Assembly: GCA_027030565.1 (NCBI GenBank)
Contig: JALVEU010000229.1
Location: forward strand, 1 to 9,593
Direction of reading: 5' to 3'
Source of the DNA: Gammaproteobacteria bacterium
Lineage (GTDB): Bacteria > Pseudomonadota > Gammaproteobacteria > JAJDOJ01
DNA length: 9,593 bases
Part shown: positions 1 to 7,569 of the stretch, piece after piece
Layout: each line of letters begins with the position of its first letter
Position numbering within the stretch: position 1 is the stretch's first letter
Position numbers and translations under genes: made by a program
The notes under the pieces: generated by a model
Told to the model about the DNA's origin: nothing
Databases searched by the model: none
What the model saw: the letters and a program-made list of their open reading frames with translations, nothing else

Positions 1-1395
1 CTTCTTGGTGACTTCGTCCCCCTCCCGCAGGTGTTTCAGCACGGCGTCGATGGCCTCCGGCGAACCCAGCTTGGCCAGCGCGCGCACCAACACCAGCACC
101 ATCTGGGCCGCAGGGTTGATCTCGTTCGTCCCCCCGCCCTGTGCCTGGCGGCGCGCCACGCGTCGCGACGTGCCGGTGGCGGTGGCCGACTCCTCCTCCA
201 GGAGTCGGATCAGCACGGGCACCGCGCGCTTGTCCCCCAGCTCGGCCAGGCTGTCCACCGCCCGTTCACGCACCCACCAATCCGGGTCTTGGAGCGCCTT
301 GAGCAGATGGGGGAAACTGCGCCGGACCTGGGACCGGTCGCCGCGCCGGTTCGAGGCCTCGATGAGCGCACTCATCACCTCGATGGCCGAACGTCGGATA
401 TAGGGGTCTTCGTCCTGGATGAGGCGCACCACGGCATCGATCACACGTGCACCGCCCACCTTGCCCAAGGCGTCCGCAGCCCGACTGCGCACCCACCAGT
501 CCTTGTCCTTCACCGCGGAGAGCAGATACTTGATGGCGCGGCTGTCGGCGATCTCGTTGAGCACCTCCACGGCGGCGCGGCGCACGTACTCGGACTCGTC
601 CTGCAGCAGATCCACCAGGTAACGCACCGTGTCGGGATGATTGAGCTGGATCAGCGCGTCCACCGCCTTGGCCTGCAGCTTGAGGTCGGCGTCGCGGAGC
701 AGCTCGCACAGCTCGCCCACGTCCATGGTGGCCCCGATCCGCGTCAGCCCCTCCAGCGCGGCCAGGCGCACGGCCTTGCTCTCGTCCTTGAGCAGGCGAT
801 GCAGGGCCCGCTGGGCCAGCGTACTGTTGAAGCGCGAGAGAAAACGGGCGATTTCGCTGCGCAGCACCGGATTGCGGGCGTCGAGCCGCGCCACCAGCTT
901 GGGAATGAACGACTCGTCTGCGGCCTCTCCGAGGATGCGGAAGAGCATGGACAGATCGCCGTGCTCCAGTTTCGAACTCTGACGCAGCAGCAGCTCGGCA
1001 TTCAGATGCTTGGCATGGGCCAGGAGAACGGCCAGCAATGCCGGCTTGGAGACGGCGGGATTGTCGAACAGAGGGAGCAAGCGGTTGGCATCCAGACCCG
1101 AGGCGCCCTTGAGAACCTGGACCACGCCGCCCACCACGGCGCTGTCGTCGGACTCCAGGGCGGTCATGAAGAAATGCAGGTTCTCCTCGGAAACCAGCCG
1201 ACGCAGGACCTCGACGATCCTCTGATACTCTTCCCGACGCGTGGTCCCCAGGCGCTCGATGAGCTTGGGAATCGCAGCCGTATCCAGGCTACGCAGTTTG
1301 CGTACGATTTCCTTCCCGGGCTCGTCTTCCAGGTCGCTGAGCGCTGAGACCTGATCGATCAGGCGTTCGGCGCGAATCGCGTCAATCAGTCCCAT
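1..1395 (-). CDS. HEAT-repeat protein, C-terminus beyond the left edge
   Basis: The reading frame opens with ATG at 1395 and stays open for 465 codons to the left edge, so the C-terminus is missing. No enzyme motif is visible. From about residue 160 it is built of helical HEAT/PBS-lyase-type repeats of roughly 30 residues, each with a pattern like D-x-V-R-x-x-A-x-x-A-L; clear examples lie near 205-222, 237-252, 266-283, 297-314, 329-345 and 370-388. Residues 1-150 are also helical and Leu-rich but more diverged. A low-complexity Ser/Thr/Gly/Arg stretch (about 402-427) interrupts the repeats. There is no signal peptide or membrane segment, so a cytoplasmic scaffold or protein-binding role is likely by inference. 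It starts 16 nt after the preceding gene, so the two are probably co-transcribed; no good ribosome binding site precedes this ATG. Partner and pathway are unknown, and the missing part could add another domain. Confidence 0.85.
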   Translation of the reverse strand, partial: MGLIDAIRAERLIDQVSALSDLEDEPGKEIVRKLRSLDTAAIPKLIERLGTTRREEYQRIVEVLRRLVSEENLHFFMTALESDDSAVVGGVVQVLKGASGLDANRLLPLFDNPAVSKPALLAVLLAHAKHLNAELLLRQSSKLEHGDLSMLFRILGEAADESFIPKLVARLDARNPVLRSEIARFLSRFNSTLAQRALHRLLKDESKAVRLAALEGLTRIGATMDVGELCELLRDADLKLQAKAVDALIQLNHPDTVRYLVDLLQDESEYVRRAAVEVLNEIADSRAIKYLLSAVKDKDWWVRSRAADALGKVGGARVIDAVVRLIQDEDPYIRRSAIEVMSALIEASNRRGDRSQVRRSFPHLLKALQDPDWWVRERAVDSLAELGDKRAVPVLIRLLEEESATATGTSRRVARRQAQGGGTNEINPAAQMVLVLVRALAKLGSPEAIDAVLKHLREGDEVTKK

Positions 1396-1411
1396 GGATG
1401 CGCATCTGGCG

Positions 1412-1876
1412 TTACTCCAGCGGTACCGCGCGCACGCAATAGCGCTTATTCAACAGCAGCGTCATGCCGTCGTGCAGCTCCAGCCGGATGAACGGACCGG
1501 CGATCTGGTTGAGATAGTCGATCAGGCGGGAGTGTTCAGGCGGTAGGTACTCGCGCACCGTCCCCTCGATTTCCTCGCCATCGTGCAGGCGGAATACACA
1601 GTGGATGCGCGGCGCCGTCTCTGCATCGGGACGTTCGGGCTCCTCGAACCGGACCCGTACGATGTAGCGCTTGTTGAGACAGTACACCTGCCCCTCGATG
1701 CTGCGCACCACCACGAACTCGTCGGGCTGGTTGAGGACGTCCAGCGGGACCTCCCCCTCCCCGAACTCGGAACCCGGGGGCAACAGGAACAGATAGACCT
1801 GGGTGGCGCCCTCCGGCTCCACCCACATCTCCACGAGTTGTTCGCGCTTCGGTATGCGGTACGCTTCGGAACCCAT
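1412..1876 (-). CDS. Uncharacterised protein with two copies of an LNKRY domain
   Basis: This 154-residue protein was not recognised. Its most telling feature is an internal duplication. Residues 45-75 and 119-150 align, each with LNQ (48-50 and 122-124) followed about 19 residues later by LNKRY plus V-R (67-74 and 142-149). Segments of alternating hydrophobic residues suggest small beta-rich domains. There is no signal peptide, no membrane segment and no cysteine pair typical of metal binding. The ATG at 1876 was chosen because AAGGGG lies five bases upstream; an in-frame ATG at 1900 would add eight residues but has no Shine-Dalgarno sequence. The gene sits between pgpA (137 nt upstream) and the HEAT-repeat gene (16 nt downstream). 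The tight spacing suggests it works with the HEAT protein, possibly as a partner, but this is inference. It is expected to be cytoplasmic. Confidence 0.82.
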   Translation of the reverse strand: MGSEAYRIPKREQLVEMWVEPEGATQVYLFLLPPGSEFGEGEVPLDVLNQPDEFVVVRSIEGQVYCLNKRYIVRVRFEEPERPDAETAPRIHCVFRLHDGEEIEGTVREYLPPEHSRLIDYLNQIAGPFIRLELHDGMTLLLNKRYCVRAVPLE

Positions 1877-1923
1877 TCCCGCCCCTTGGTCATGTTTCAT
1901 CGACAGTATGCATGGAGCCCGCC

Positions 1924-1978
1924 CCAGCTCGCCGGGTGCCGCAAGGCCGCTGCAGGCCATCCGGCGCCGGGCAGCTGG
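1924..1978 (-). other. Potential nested RNA hairpin in the pgpA to downstream gene gap
   Basis: The 137-nt gap (1877-2013) contains three nested complementary segments read on the minus strand. The outer stem is CCAGCT/AGCTGG (1973-1978 with 1924-1929), the middle stem GCCGG/CCGGC (1961-1965 with 1931-1935) and the inner stem GGCC/GGCC (1955-1958 with 1945-1948). No U-run follows, so it does not look like an intrinsic terminator. It could be an mRNA processing or stability structure between the rib-pgpA genes and the last two genes, or simply a product of high GC. Confidence 0.3.
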
Positions 1979-2013
1979 ATGCGAGCGACTGGGAACGCAT
2001 CGGAGCGCACCGC

Positions 2014-2493
2014 CTAGACCCAGGACGCTGCAGCCCACAGCACCAGACCGGCCTCGCCTCCCGCTACGACATCGTCGAGCATGACGCCGCAACCCCCCGG
2101 AATCCGGGCATCCAGCCAGGAGATGGGCCAAGGCTTGATGATATCGAATGCGCGAAACAATACGAAACCGGCGATCAGCCAACCAAGGCCACTTGGCAGG
2201 GCTGCCACCGTGACCCAGTAGCCCACGATCTCGTCCCAGACGATCCCCCCATGGTCGTGGACCTCGAGGTGCCGGCCCGTCCGCTCCGCCGCCCAACAGC
2301 CCAGCCCGAAGGCGAGCAGACACATCGCTGCATACCCGACCGGTCCGAGCCCGTGCAGCCCATAGGCCATGGGCATGGCGAGGGCCGTGCCGGCGGTACC
2401 CGGCGCACGCGGCACGAGGCCGGCACCGAAGCCGAAGGCGAACAGGTGGGCCGGGTCGGAAAAGACGAAGCGCCACCCGGGGGACCTGCTCAT
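2014..2493 (-). CDS. pgpA: Phosphatidylglycerophosphatase A
   Basis: PgpA is an inner-membrane phosphatase that removes the terminal phosphate of phosphatidylglycerophosphate to give phosphatidylglycerol, a membrane lipid and cardiolipin precursor. The 159-residue product matches the E. coli protein along its length: GFGAGLVPRAPGT at 21-33, the signature HDHGGIVWDE at 79-88, then F-R-x-x-D-x-x-K-P-W-P at 112-123 and LDDVVAG at 139-145. The acidic residues in the signature and near 140-141 are those expected to hold Mg2+ in this family. Hydrophobic stretches near 34-68, 89-113 and 142-157 fit a multi-pass membrane protein. The start ATG overlaps the thiL stop (ATGA), the arrangement common in Gammaproteobacteria. 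It is slightly shorter than the E. coli protein at the N-terminus. It ends with TAG, and the next gene starts 137 nt later. Confidence 0.96.
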   Translation of the reverse strand: MSRSPGWRFVFSDPAHLFAFGFGAGLVPRAPGTAGTALAMPMAYGLHGLGPVGYAAMCLLAFGLGCWAAERTGRHLEVHDHGGIVWDEIVGYWVTVAALPSGLGWLIAGFVLFRAFDIIKPWPISWLDARIPGGCGVMLDDVVAGGEAGLVLWAAASWV

Positions 2494-3458
2494 GCCGGGC
2501 CTGCAAAATGATCGTATCCAGCCGCTCCGGACCACGGCTGGCGGACGCCGCCGCGTTCCACCCATATGCCCGGTTCGGCGAGGATCTCCCCGACCCGCGT
2601 GCAGGAGACCTCCAACGCCGCGCGTTTCAGCATCCGGCCGGTGCCGGGTGGCAGGGTGAACAGCAGTTCGTAGTCGTCTCCGGCGGTCAACGGCAGCCGC
2701 CACCGCTCAGGGTGGCGCGCCACCCAGCCGGCGACCGGTGGTGACAGGGGCACGGACTCCCAGCGCAGCAAGGCCCCCGCCCCACTGGCCTCGCACAGGC
2801 GCTGGAGATCGATCAGCAGCCCGTCGGAGACGTCGATGGCCGCCGTGGCCCGGCCGGCCAACCACTGGCCCAGGGCCAGGCGTGGGGTGGGTCGCTGCAG
2901 CCGCTGGATGCAGAAGCGCGCGGCCTCCGCCTCCAGCTCGACGCGGCCCCGCACCACCTCGAGCCCCAGGCCGGCATCCCCGACCGTGCCGCTCAGCCAC
3001 AGTTCGTCTCCGGGGCGGGCGCCGCTGCGTCGCAAGGCCCGCCCCGGTATCACGGAGCCCAACAGGGTCACGGTGGCCGAGAGCGGGCCGCGGCACAGAT
3101 CGCCCCCCACCAGGGCCACCTGCGCCTGGTCCGCCAGGTCCATCAGGCCCCGCGCGAAGGCGGCGAGCCATTGCGGATCGGGCCGCGGCAGCCCGAGGGC
3201 GAGCAAGGCCCAGCGCGGGCGCGCGCCCATGGCCGCCACGTCGCTGAGATTCACGGCCAGGGCCTTGTGCCCGACGGCCTCGGCCGGGGTGTCCACGGGA
3301 AAGTGGATCCCTTCCGTGAGCACGTCGGTGCACGCCACCAACGCATCCTCGTGCGGGGGACGCAGCAACGCCGCATCGTCACCGATCCCGAGCAGCACGT
3401 CCGAGCGCCGTGGGCCGGCGGCGAAGTAGCGTCGGACGAGTTCGGCTTCCCCGCTCAC
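2490..3458 (-). CDS. thiL: Thiamine-monophosphate kinase
   Basis: ThiL phosphorylates thiamine monophosphate with ATP to thiamine diphosphate, the active cofactor, in the cytoplasm. The 322-residue product has the expected length and the PurM/ThiL-fold signatures: GIGDDAA at 24-30, T-D-V-L-T-E-G-x-H-F at 44-53, NLSDVAAMGA at 70-79, VGGD at 117-120, AIDVSDGL at 207-214, AGDDYELLFT at 259-268 and the C-terminal GYDHF at 314-318. The aspartates in the first three and the DVSDG motif bind Mg-ATP in the family. The start is a GTG whose last two bases form part of the nusB stop (GTGA overlap). An S-G-E near the N-terminus lines up with the E. coli start region, which supports this choice. The stop overlaps the pgpA ATG. 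No other thiamine gene is nearby; linkage to nusB and pgpA is the usual gammaproteobacterial arrangement. Confidence 0.97.
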   Translation of the reverse strand: MSGEAELVRRYFAAGPRRSDVLLGIGDDAALLRPPHEDALVACTDVLTEGIHFPVDTPAEAVGHKALAVNLSDVAAMGARPRWALLALGLPRPDPQWLAAFARGLMDLADQAQVALVGGDLCRGPLSATVTLLGSVIPGRALRRSGARPGDELWLSGTVGDAGLGLEVVRGRVELEAEAARFCIQRLQRPTPRLALGQWLAGRATAAIDVSDGLLIDLQRLCEASGAGALLRWESVPLSPPVAGWVARHPERWRLPLTAGDDYELLFTLPPGTGRMLKRAALEVSCTRVGEILAEPGIWVERGGVRQPWSGAAGYDHFAGPA

Positions 3459-3910
3459 CGACCCGAGGTTTCGAAAGGCCGCAGCCGCCGGGCCAGACGA
3501 TCCAGTACGCCGTTGACGAACCGATACCCGCCCTCGGCACCGAATTTCTTGGCGAGATTCACGGCCTCCTCGATCACCACGCGAAAGGGCACGTCCAGGC
3601 GATGGCGCAGCTCGTAGGCCGCGATGCGCAACACCGCACGCTCCACCGGGTCCACCGCCTCCATGGGGCGATCGAGGCAGGGTACGAGCTGGGCGTCGAG
3701 CTCGGCCGCCTGGGCGATCACGCCACGCACCAGTTCCTGAAAGTACCCGGCGTCGACCCTGGGCCAGTTCTCGTCCTCGGTGAACTGGCCCAGGAGCTCG
3801 GCCGGCGAGGAGTGGGCCAGGTCCCACTGATACAGGGCCTGCAGGGCAAGCCGCCGGGCCCAGTGTCGCCCGTGACGCAGCGAACGGGCATCCCGGGCCG
3901 TGGCACTCAT
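3455..3910 (-). CDS. nusB: Transcription antitermination factor NusB
   Basis: NusB binds boxA RNA together with NusE (ribosomal protein S10) and helps RNA polymerase read through terminators in rRNA operons. The 151-residue, all-helical product shows the family landmarks: an Arg-rich N-terminus leading into A-R-R-L-A-L-Q-A-L-Y-Q-W-D (18-30), A-x-x-Y-F-x-x-L-V-x-G (54-63), V-E-R-A-V-L-R-I-A-A-Y-E-L (89-101), V-V-I-E-E-A-V-x-L-A-K-K-F-G (111-124) and Y-R-F-V-N-G-V-L-D (129-137). The N-terminal basic segment is the RNA-contacting region in the family. The ATG overlaps the ribH stop as ATGA, and the TGA stop overlaps the thiL GTG, so it is probably translationally coupled on both sides. Linkage of nusB to ribH is widespread in Gammaproteobacteria and does not imply a role in riboflavin synthesis. 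Confidence 0.97.
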   Translation of the reverse strand: MSATARDARSLRHGRHWARRLALQALYQWDLAHSSPAELLGQFTEDENWPRVDAGYFQELVRGVIAQAAELDAQLVPCLDRPMEAVDPVERAVLRIAAYELRHRLDVPFRVVIEEAVNLAKKFGAEGGYRFVNGVLDRLARRLRPFETSGR

Positions 3911-4386
3911 CGTCGACCCGCGGCGATGGCGCGCAGCAGGTTGACCATCTCGATGGCGGTGACGGCGGCCTCGGCACCCTTGTTGCCCGCCTTGGTCCCC
4001 GCACGTTCGATGGCCTGCTCGATGGTGTCCGTGGTGAGCACCCCAAACACCACGGGCAGGTCGAAGGCAGTGGCCACCGCCGAGAGGCCCTTGGCACACT
4101 CGCCGGCCACGTAGTCGAAGTGTGGCGTCGCACCGCGGATCACGCAGCCCAAGCCCACGATGGCGTCCACACCCCCACGACGGGCCACGGCCCGCGCGGC
4201 CACGGGCAGCTCCCAGGCGCCGGGCACCTGGATCAACTCCAGTGCGCTCTCCGGCACACCCGAGCGCAGCAGGGCATCCACCGCGCCTTCCACCAGCCGG
4301 TCCACGATGAACGCATTGAAGCGCGCGGCGATCAGCGCGAACCGCGCCCCCTCCGGGGCGGTCAGCGCCCCCACGGTCTTGTCCAT
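3907..4386 (-). CDS. ribH: 6,7-dimethyl-8-ribityllumazine synthase
   Basis: RibH condenses 5-amino-6-ribitylaminouracil with 3,4-dihydroxy-2-butanone 4-phosphate to form 6,7-dimethyl-8-ribityllumazine, the substrate of riboflavin synthase. The 159-residue product carries RFN (22-24), PGAWELP (55-61), GCVIRGATPHFDYV (80-93, with the catalytic histidine at 89), FGVLTTDT (114-121) and AGTKAGNKGAEAA (129-141), whose Arg128/Lys region binds substrate phosphate in the family. The length and the T-K-A-G-N-K-G loop match the type that assembles into icosahedral 60-mers, although assembly cannot be shown from sequence. The ATG at 4386 is preceded by a strong GGAGGA six bases upstream. The stop overlaps the nusB start (ATGA). 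It acts with the neighbouring RibE and with RibBX, which supplies one of its two substrates. Confidence 0.98.
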   Translation of the reverse strand: MDKTVGALTAPEGARFALIAARFNAFIVDRLVEGAVDALLRSGVPESALELIQVPGAWELPVAARAVARRGGVDAIVGLGCVIRGATPHFDYVAGECAKGLSAVATAFDLPVVFGVLTTDTIEQAIERAGTKAGNKGAEAAVTAIEMVNLLRAIAAGRR

Positions 4387-4392
4387 GATTTG

Positions 4393-4398
4393 TCCTCC
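4393..4398 (-). promoter_or_regulatory. Strong Shine-Dalgarno sequence of ribH
   Basis: GGAGGA on the minus strand, six bases before the ribH ATG, is one of the two strongest ribosome binding sites in the window. Most junctions here rely on weak sites or on stop-start overlap. It suggests independent and efficient initiation of ribH, which fits a protein often needed in large homo-oligomers. Confidence 0.7.
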
Positions 4399-4437
4399 GA
4401 CAGCATGCCAGGCGTTCGCACATCCCCCGGGGAGAGT

Positions 4438-4453
4438 CGCCCGACGCCGGGCG
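4438..4453 (-). other. GC-only hairpin in the ribBX-ribH gap
   Basis: Read on the minus strand, CGCCCG, a four-base loop and CGGGCG form a perfect 6-bp stem. An alternative hairpin, GACGC/GCGTC with a three-base loop, overlaps it, so the two exclude each other. No U-run follows, so termination is unlikely. It lies in a 90-nt gap, the second largest inside the rib genes, and could act in mRNA processing or stability upstream of ribH. Confidence 0.3.
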
Positions 4454-4476
4454 TCACCACGCCCCGCCGAAACGGC

Positions 4477-5631
<1,155 letters not shown>

Positions 5632-5662
5632 TGCGCCTTTCCGGATACTCGCCGTGCTCGTT

Positions 5663-6322
5663 TCACAATGCCAGGAAACCGTGCCGGGCCAGAAATGCGC
5701 GGTCGAGGGTGCTACCCGGCTCGCCGGCCCGGTCGCCCAGGAGCAGGCGCTCCAGATACCGGGCCACCAGGTCCACCTCGATATTGACCCGGGTGCCCGG
5801 AACATAGTTGCCGATGATCGTGCTCGCCATGGTGTGCGGGATGATGTTGACCTCGAACACCGCGCCGTCCACCGTGTTCACGGTCAGGCTGGTACCGTCC
5901 ACCGCCACCGAGCCCTTGGGAGCCAGATAGCGGGCCAGGGGATCGGGCACTCGCAGCCGGAACCGCACCGAGCGTGCCTCTGGACGCCGCTCCAGTACCT
6001 CACCCACGCCGTCCACGTGGCCGCTGACCAGGTGGCCGCCGAGACGCGTGGTGGGCAACAGCGCCTTTTCGAGATTCACCCGGGCCCCGGGCCCAAGGTC
6101 ACCGAGCGTGGTCTTGGCCAGGGTCTCGCCCGAGACATCCATCCAGAACCCCCCCTCGTGCAGCGCTGTGACCGTGAGGCAGACCCCGTTGACCGCGATG
6201 CTGTCGCCCGGAGCCACGTCGCTCAGGTCCAGTCCTCCCGCGGCCACGCGCATGCGCAGGTCCCCGCCACGTGGCTCCAGCGCGGCCACCTCACCCACCG
6301 CTTCGATCAGGCCTGTGAACAT
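5663..6322 (-). CDS. ribE: Riboflavin synthase, alpha subunit
   Basis: This enzyme dismutates two molecules of 6,7-dimethyl-8-ribityllumazine to riboflavin and 5-amino-6-ribitylaminouracil, the last step of the pathway. The gene is named ribC in E. coli. The 219-residue product is two tandem lumazine-binding beta-barrel repeats: repeat 1 (1 to about 97) starts with the hallmark MFTGLIEAVG and contains GDSIAVNGVCLTV (39-51); repeat 2 (about 98-190) starts with GHLVSGHVDGVGEV (96-109) and contains SVAVDGTSLTVN (138-149). Residues after 190 form the usual trimerising C-terminal helix. The ATG at 6322 is fixed by the conserved N-terminus; only a modest GGGAG lies about 11 bases upstream. It follows ribD after 119 nt and precedes ribBX by 31 nt, and works on the product of ribH downstream. 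Confidence 0.98.
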   Translation of the reverse strand: MFTGLIEAVGEVAALEPRGGDLRMRVAAGGLDLSDVAPGDSIAVNGVCLTVTALHEGGFWMDVSGETLAKTTLGDLGPGARVNLEKALLPTTRLGGHLVSGHVDGVGEVLERRPEARSVRFRLRVPDPLARYLAPKGSVAVDGTSLTVNTVDGAVFEVNIIPHTMASTIIGNYVPGTRVNIEVDLVARYLERLLLGDRAGEPGSTLDRAFLARHGFLAL

Positions 6323-6441
6323 CGTTCCCGCATCTCCCGTCCTGGATCGGCCAGGGTGCCCGCCCCAAGCATGGCGCATGTGCCGCACACGCTCAACGTT
6401 TCCGGCCGGATGCGGACCCGTGGCAACACCAGCCACTCCCT
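6323..6441 (-). other. 119-nt gap between ribD and ribE, with a small hairpin
   Basis: This is the longest spacer within the rib genes. On the minus strand it contains GCGTGTG and CACATGC around a three-base loop, a 7-bp stem with one G-U pair. No FMN-riboswitch (RFN) core, promoter with both boxes, U-tract or reading frame with family features was recognised. It may only be a relaxed spacer or hold an internal processing site. Confidence 0.3.
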
Positions 6442-7569
6442 TCAGCGCCGCTCCGGCACCCAGACGAAACGCAAGTCCTCGCCGACCGCCCGCAGCGATT
6501 CCAGGCGCATGGGCAGGCGCTGGTGCATCCGTTCCACCTGGGGGAGCACGGCCAGGCCCCGGGCCGCATGCCCCATGACGTGCGGTGCCATGTAGATCAG
6601 CCATTCGTCCACCAGGCCGGCCGTCAGGAACCCCCCGGCCAGGGTGGCTCCGGCCTCCACCAGCACCTCGTTCACCTCCAGCGCAGCGAGCGCGGCGAGC
6701 ACCCGCTCCAGGTCCAGTCCCCCGGGGGCGGGAGGCACGGGCAGGAGCTCCGCCCCGGCCGCCTCCAGCGCGCGGCGGCCAGGGGCCTCCGGTGCCGCAG
6801 TGAGGATCAGGGTCCGGCCCGGCAGGCGCAACATGCGCATGTCGGCGGGGCTCTCCAGATCCGGATCCAGCACCACGCGCAGCGGCTGCCGCACCGGTGC
6901 CTGGATGCCGAGCGCCTCGGCCGAGAGCCGGACATTGAGCCCAGGGTCGTCCGCACGCACCGTGCCGATCCCGGTCAGGACCGCATCGACTCGGGCGCGC
7001 TGGCGCTGTACGTCGGTGCGTGCCGCTGCACCGGTGATCCACTGGCTCTCACCACTGGCCATGGCGGTACGCCCGTCCAGGCTCATGGCGCTTTTGAGCC
7101 GCACCCAGGGCCTGCCGCGGCGCATGCGCGACACGAACCCGGGGTTGAGGGCCTCAGCCTCGCGGGCCAGAAGCCCCGCCCGGACGCGGATCCCCGCCTC
7201 ACGCAACCGCGCCAGACCCTGCCCGGAGACCCGCGGATTGGGGTCTTCCATGGCAACCACCACTTCGGCCACACCGGCCTCGATCAACGCCTCGGTGCAA
7301 GGTGGCGTGCGTCCGTGATGACAACAGGGCTCCAAAGTCACATAGGCCGTCGCCTCCCGGGCCTGCGCGCCCGCCGCCCGCAAGGCCAGGACCTCGGCGT
7401 GGGGACCGCCGGCCCGCTGATGCCAGCCCTCCCCCACCACCCGTCCATCCCGCACCAGCACGCAGCCCACCCGGGGATTGGGCTGCGTCGTGTAGAGCCC
7501 GCGCCGGGCCAGACGCAGCGCCCGGGCCATGTATTCGTGGTCACGGGCGTCGAACACGCTACCGCTCAC
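6442..7569 (-). CDS. ribD: Bifunctional pyrimidine deaminase/reductase RibD
   Basis: RibD performs the second and third steps of riboflavin synthesis: deamination of 2,5-diamino-6-ribosylamino-pyrimidinone 5'-phosphate, then NADPH reduction of the ribose chain. The 375-residue product has an N-terminal cytidine-deaminase-like zinc domain (about 8-145) with NPRVGCV (31-37), HAE (57-59: zinc ligand and catalytic Glu) and P-C-C-H-H-G-R-T-P-P-C (81-91: Cys82 and Cys91 as zinc ligands). The C-terminal reductase domain has SLDGRTAMASGESQWITG (163-180), RADDP (205-209) and LVEAGATLAGGFL (303-315). The chosen start is a GTG at 7569 that overlaps the nrdR stop (GTGA); a second in-frame GTG at 7557 would remove four residues, which are not conserved, so the exact start is uncertain. 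Both domains appear intact. Confidence 0.96.
   Translation of the reverse strand: MSGSVFDARDHEYMARALRLARRGLYTTQPNPRVGCVLVRDGRVVGEGWHQRAGGPHAEVLALRAAGAQAREATAYVTLEPCCHHGRTPPCTEALIEAGVAEVVVAMEDPNPRVSGQGLARLREAGIRVRAGLLAREAEALNPGFVSRMRRGRPWVRLKSAMSLDGRTAMASGESQWITGAAARTDVQRQRARVDAVLTGIGTVRADDPGLNVRLSAEALGIQAPVRQPLRVVLDPDLESPADMRMLRLPGRTLILTAAPEAPGRRALEAAGAELLPVPPAPGGLDLERVLAALAALEVNEVLVEAGATLAGGFLTAGLVDEWLIYMAPHVMGHAARGLAVLPQVERMHQRLPMRLESLRAVGEDLRFVWVPERR

Noticed and set aside
31..1347. Long open plus-strand frame (438 codons) antisense to the HEAT gene
   Set aside because: Its translation is rich in His, Gln and Arg with no family motif, while the minus-strand frame gives clean HEAT repeats. 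High GC readily produces such antisense frames.
1412..2506. A 364-codon minus-strand frame suggesting a fusion of a pgpA-region protein with the LNKRY protein
   Set aside because: Its first 200 or so codons are an out-of-frame reading of pgpA and the spacer. Only the part from 1876 has a good Shine-Dalgarno sequence and sensible composition.
2490..4133. An N-terminal extension of thiL through nusB and ribH (547 codons)
   Set aside because: The added residues are an out-of-frame reading of nusB and ribH. ThiL homology starts at the GTG at 3458.
4423..4453. Intrinsic terminator between ribBX and ribH
   Set aside because: GC-rich stems are present but no U-tract follows, and the next gene is in the same pathway with a strong ribosome binding site.
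5632..6441. FMN riboswitch before ribE or ribBX
   Set aside because: The gap before ribBX is only 31 nt and the 119-nt gap before ribE lacks the conserved RFN core segments.
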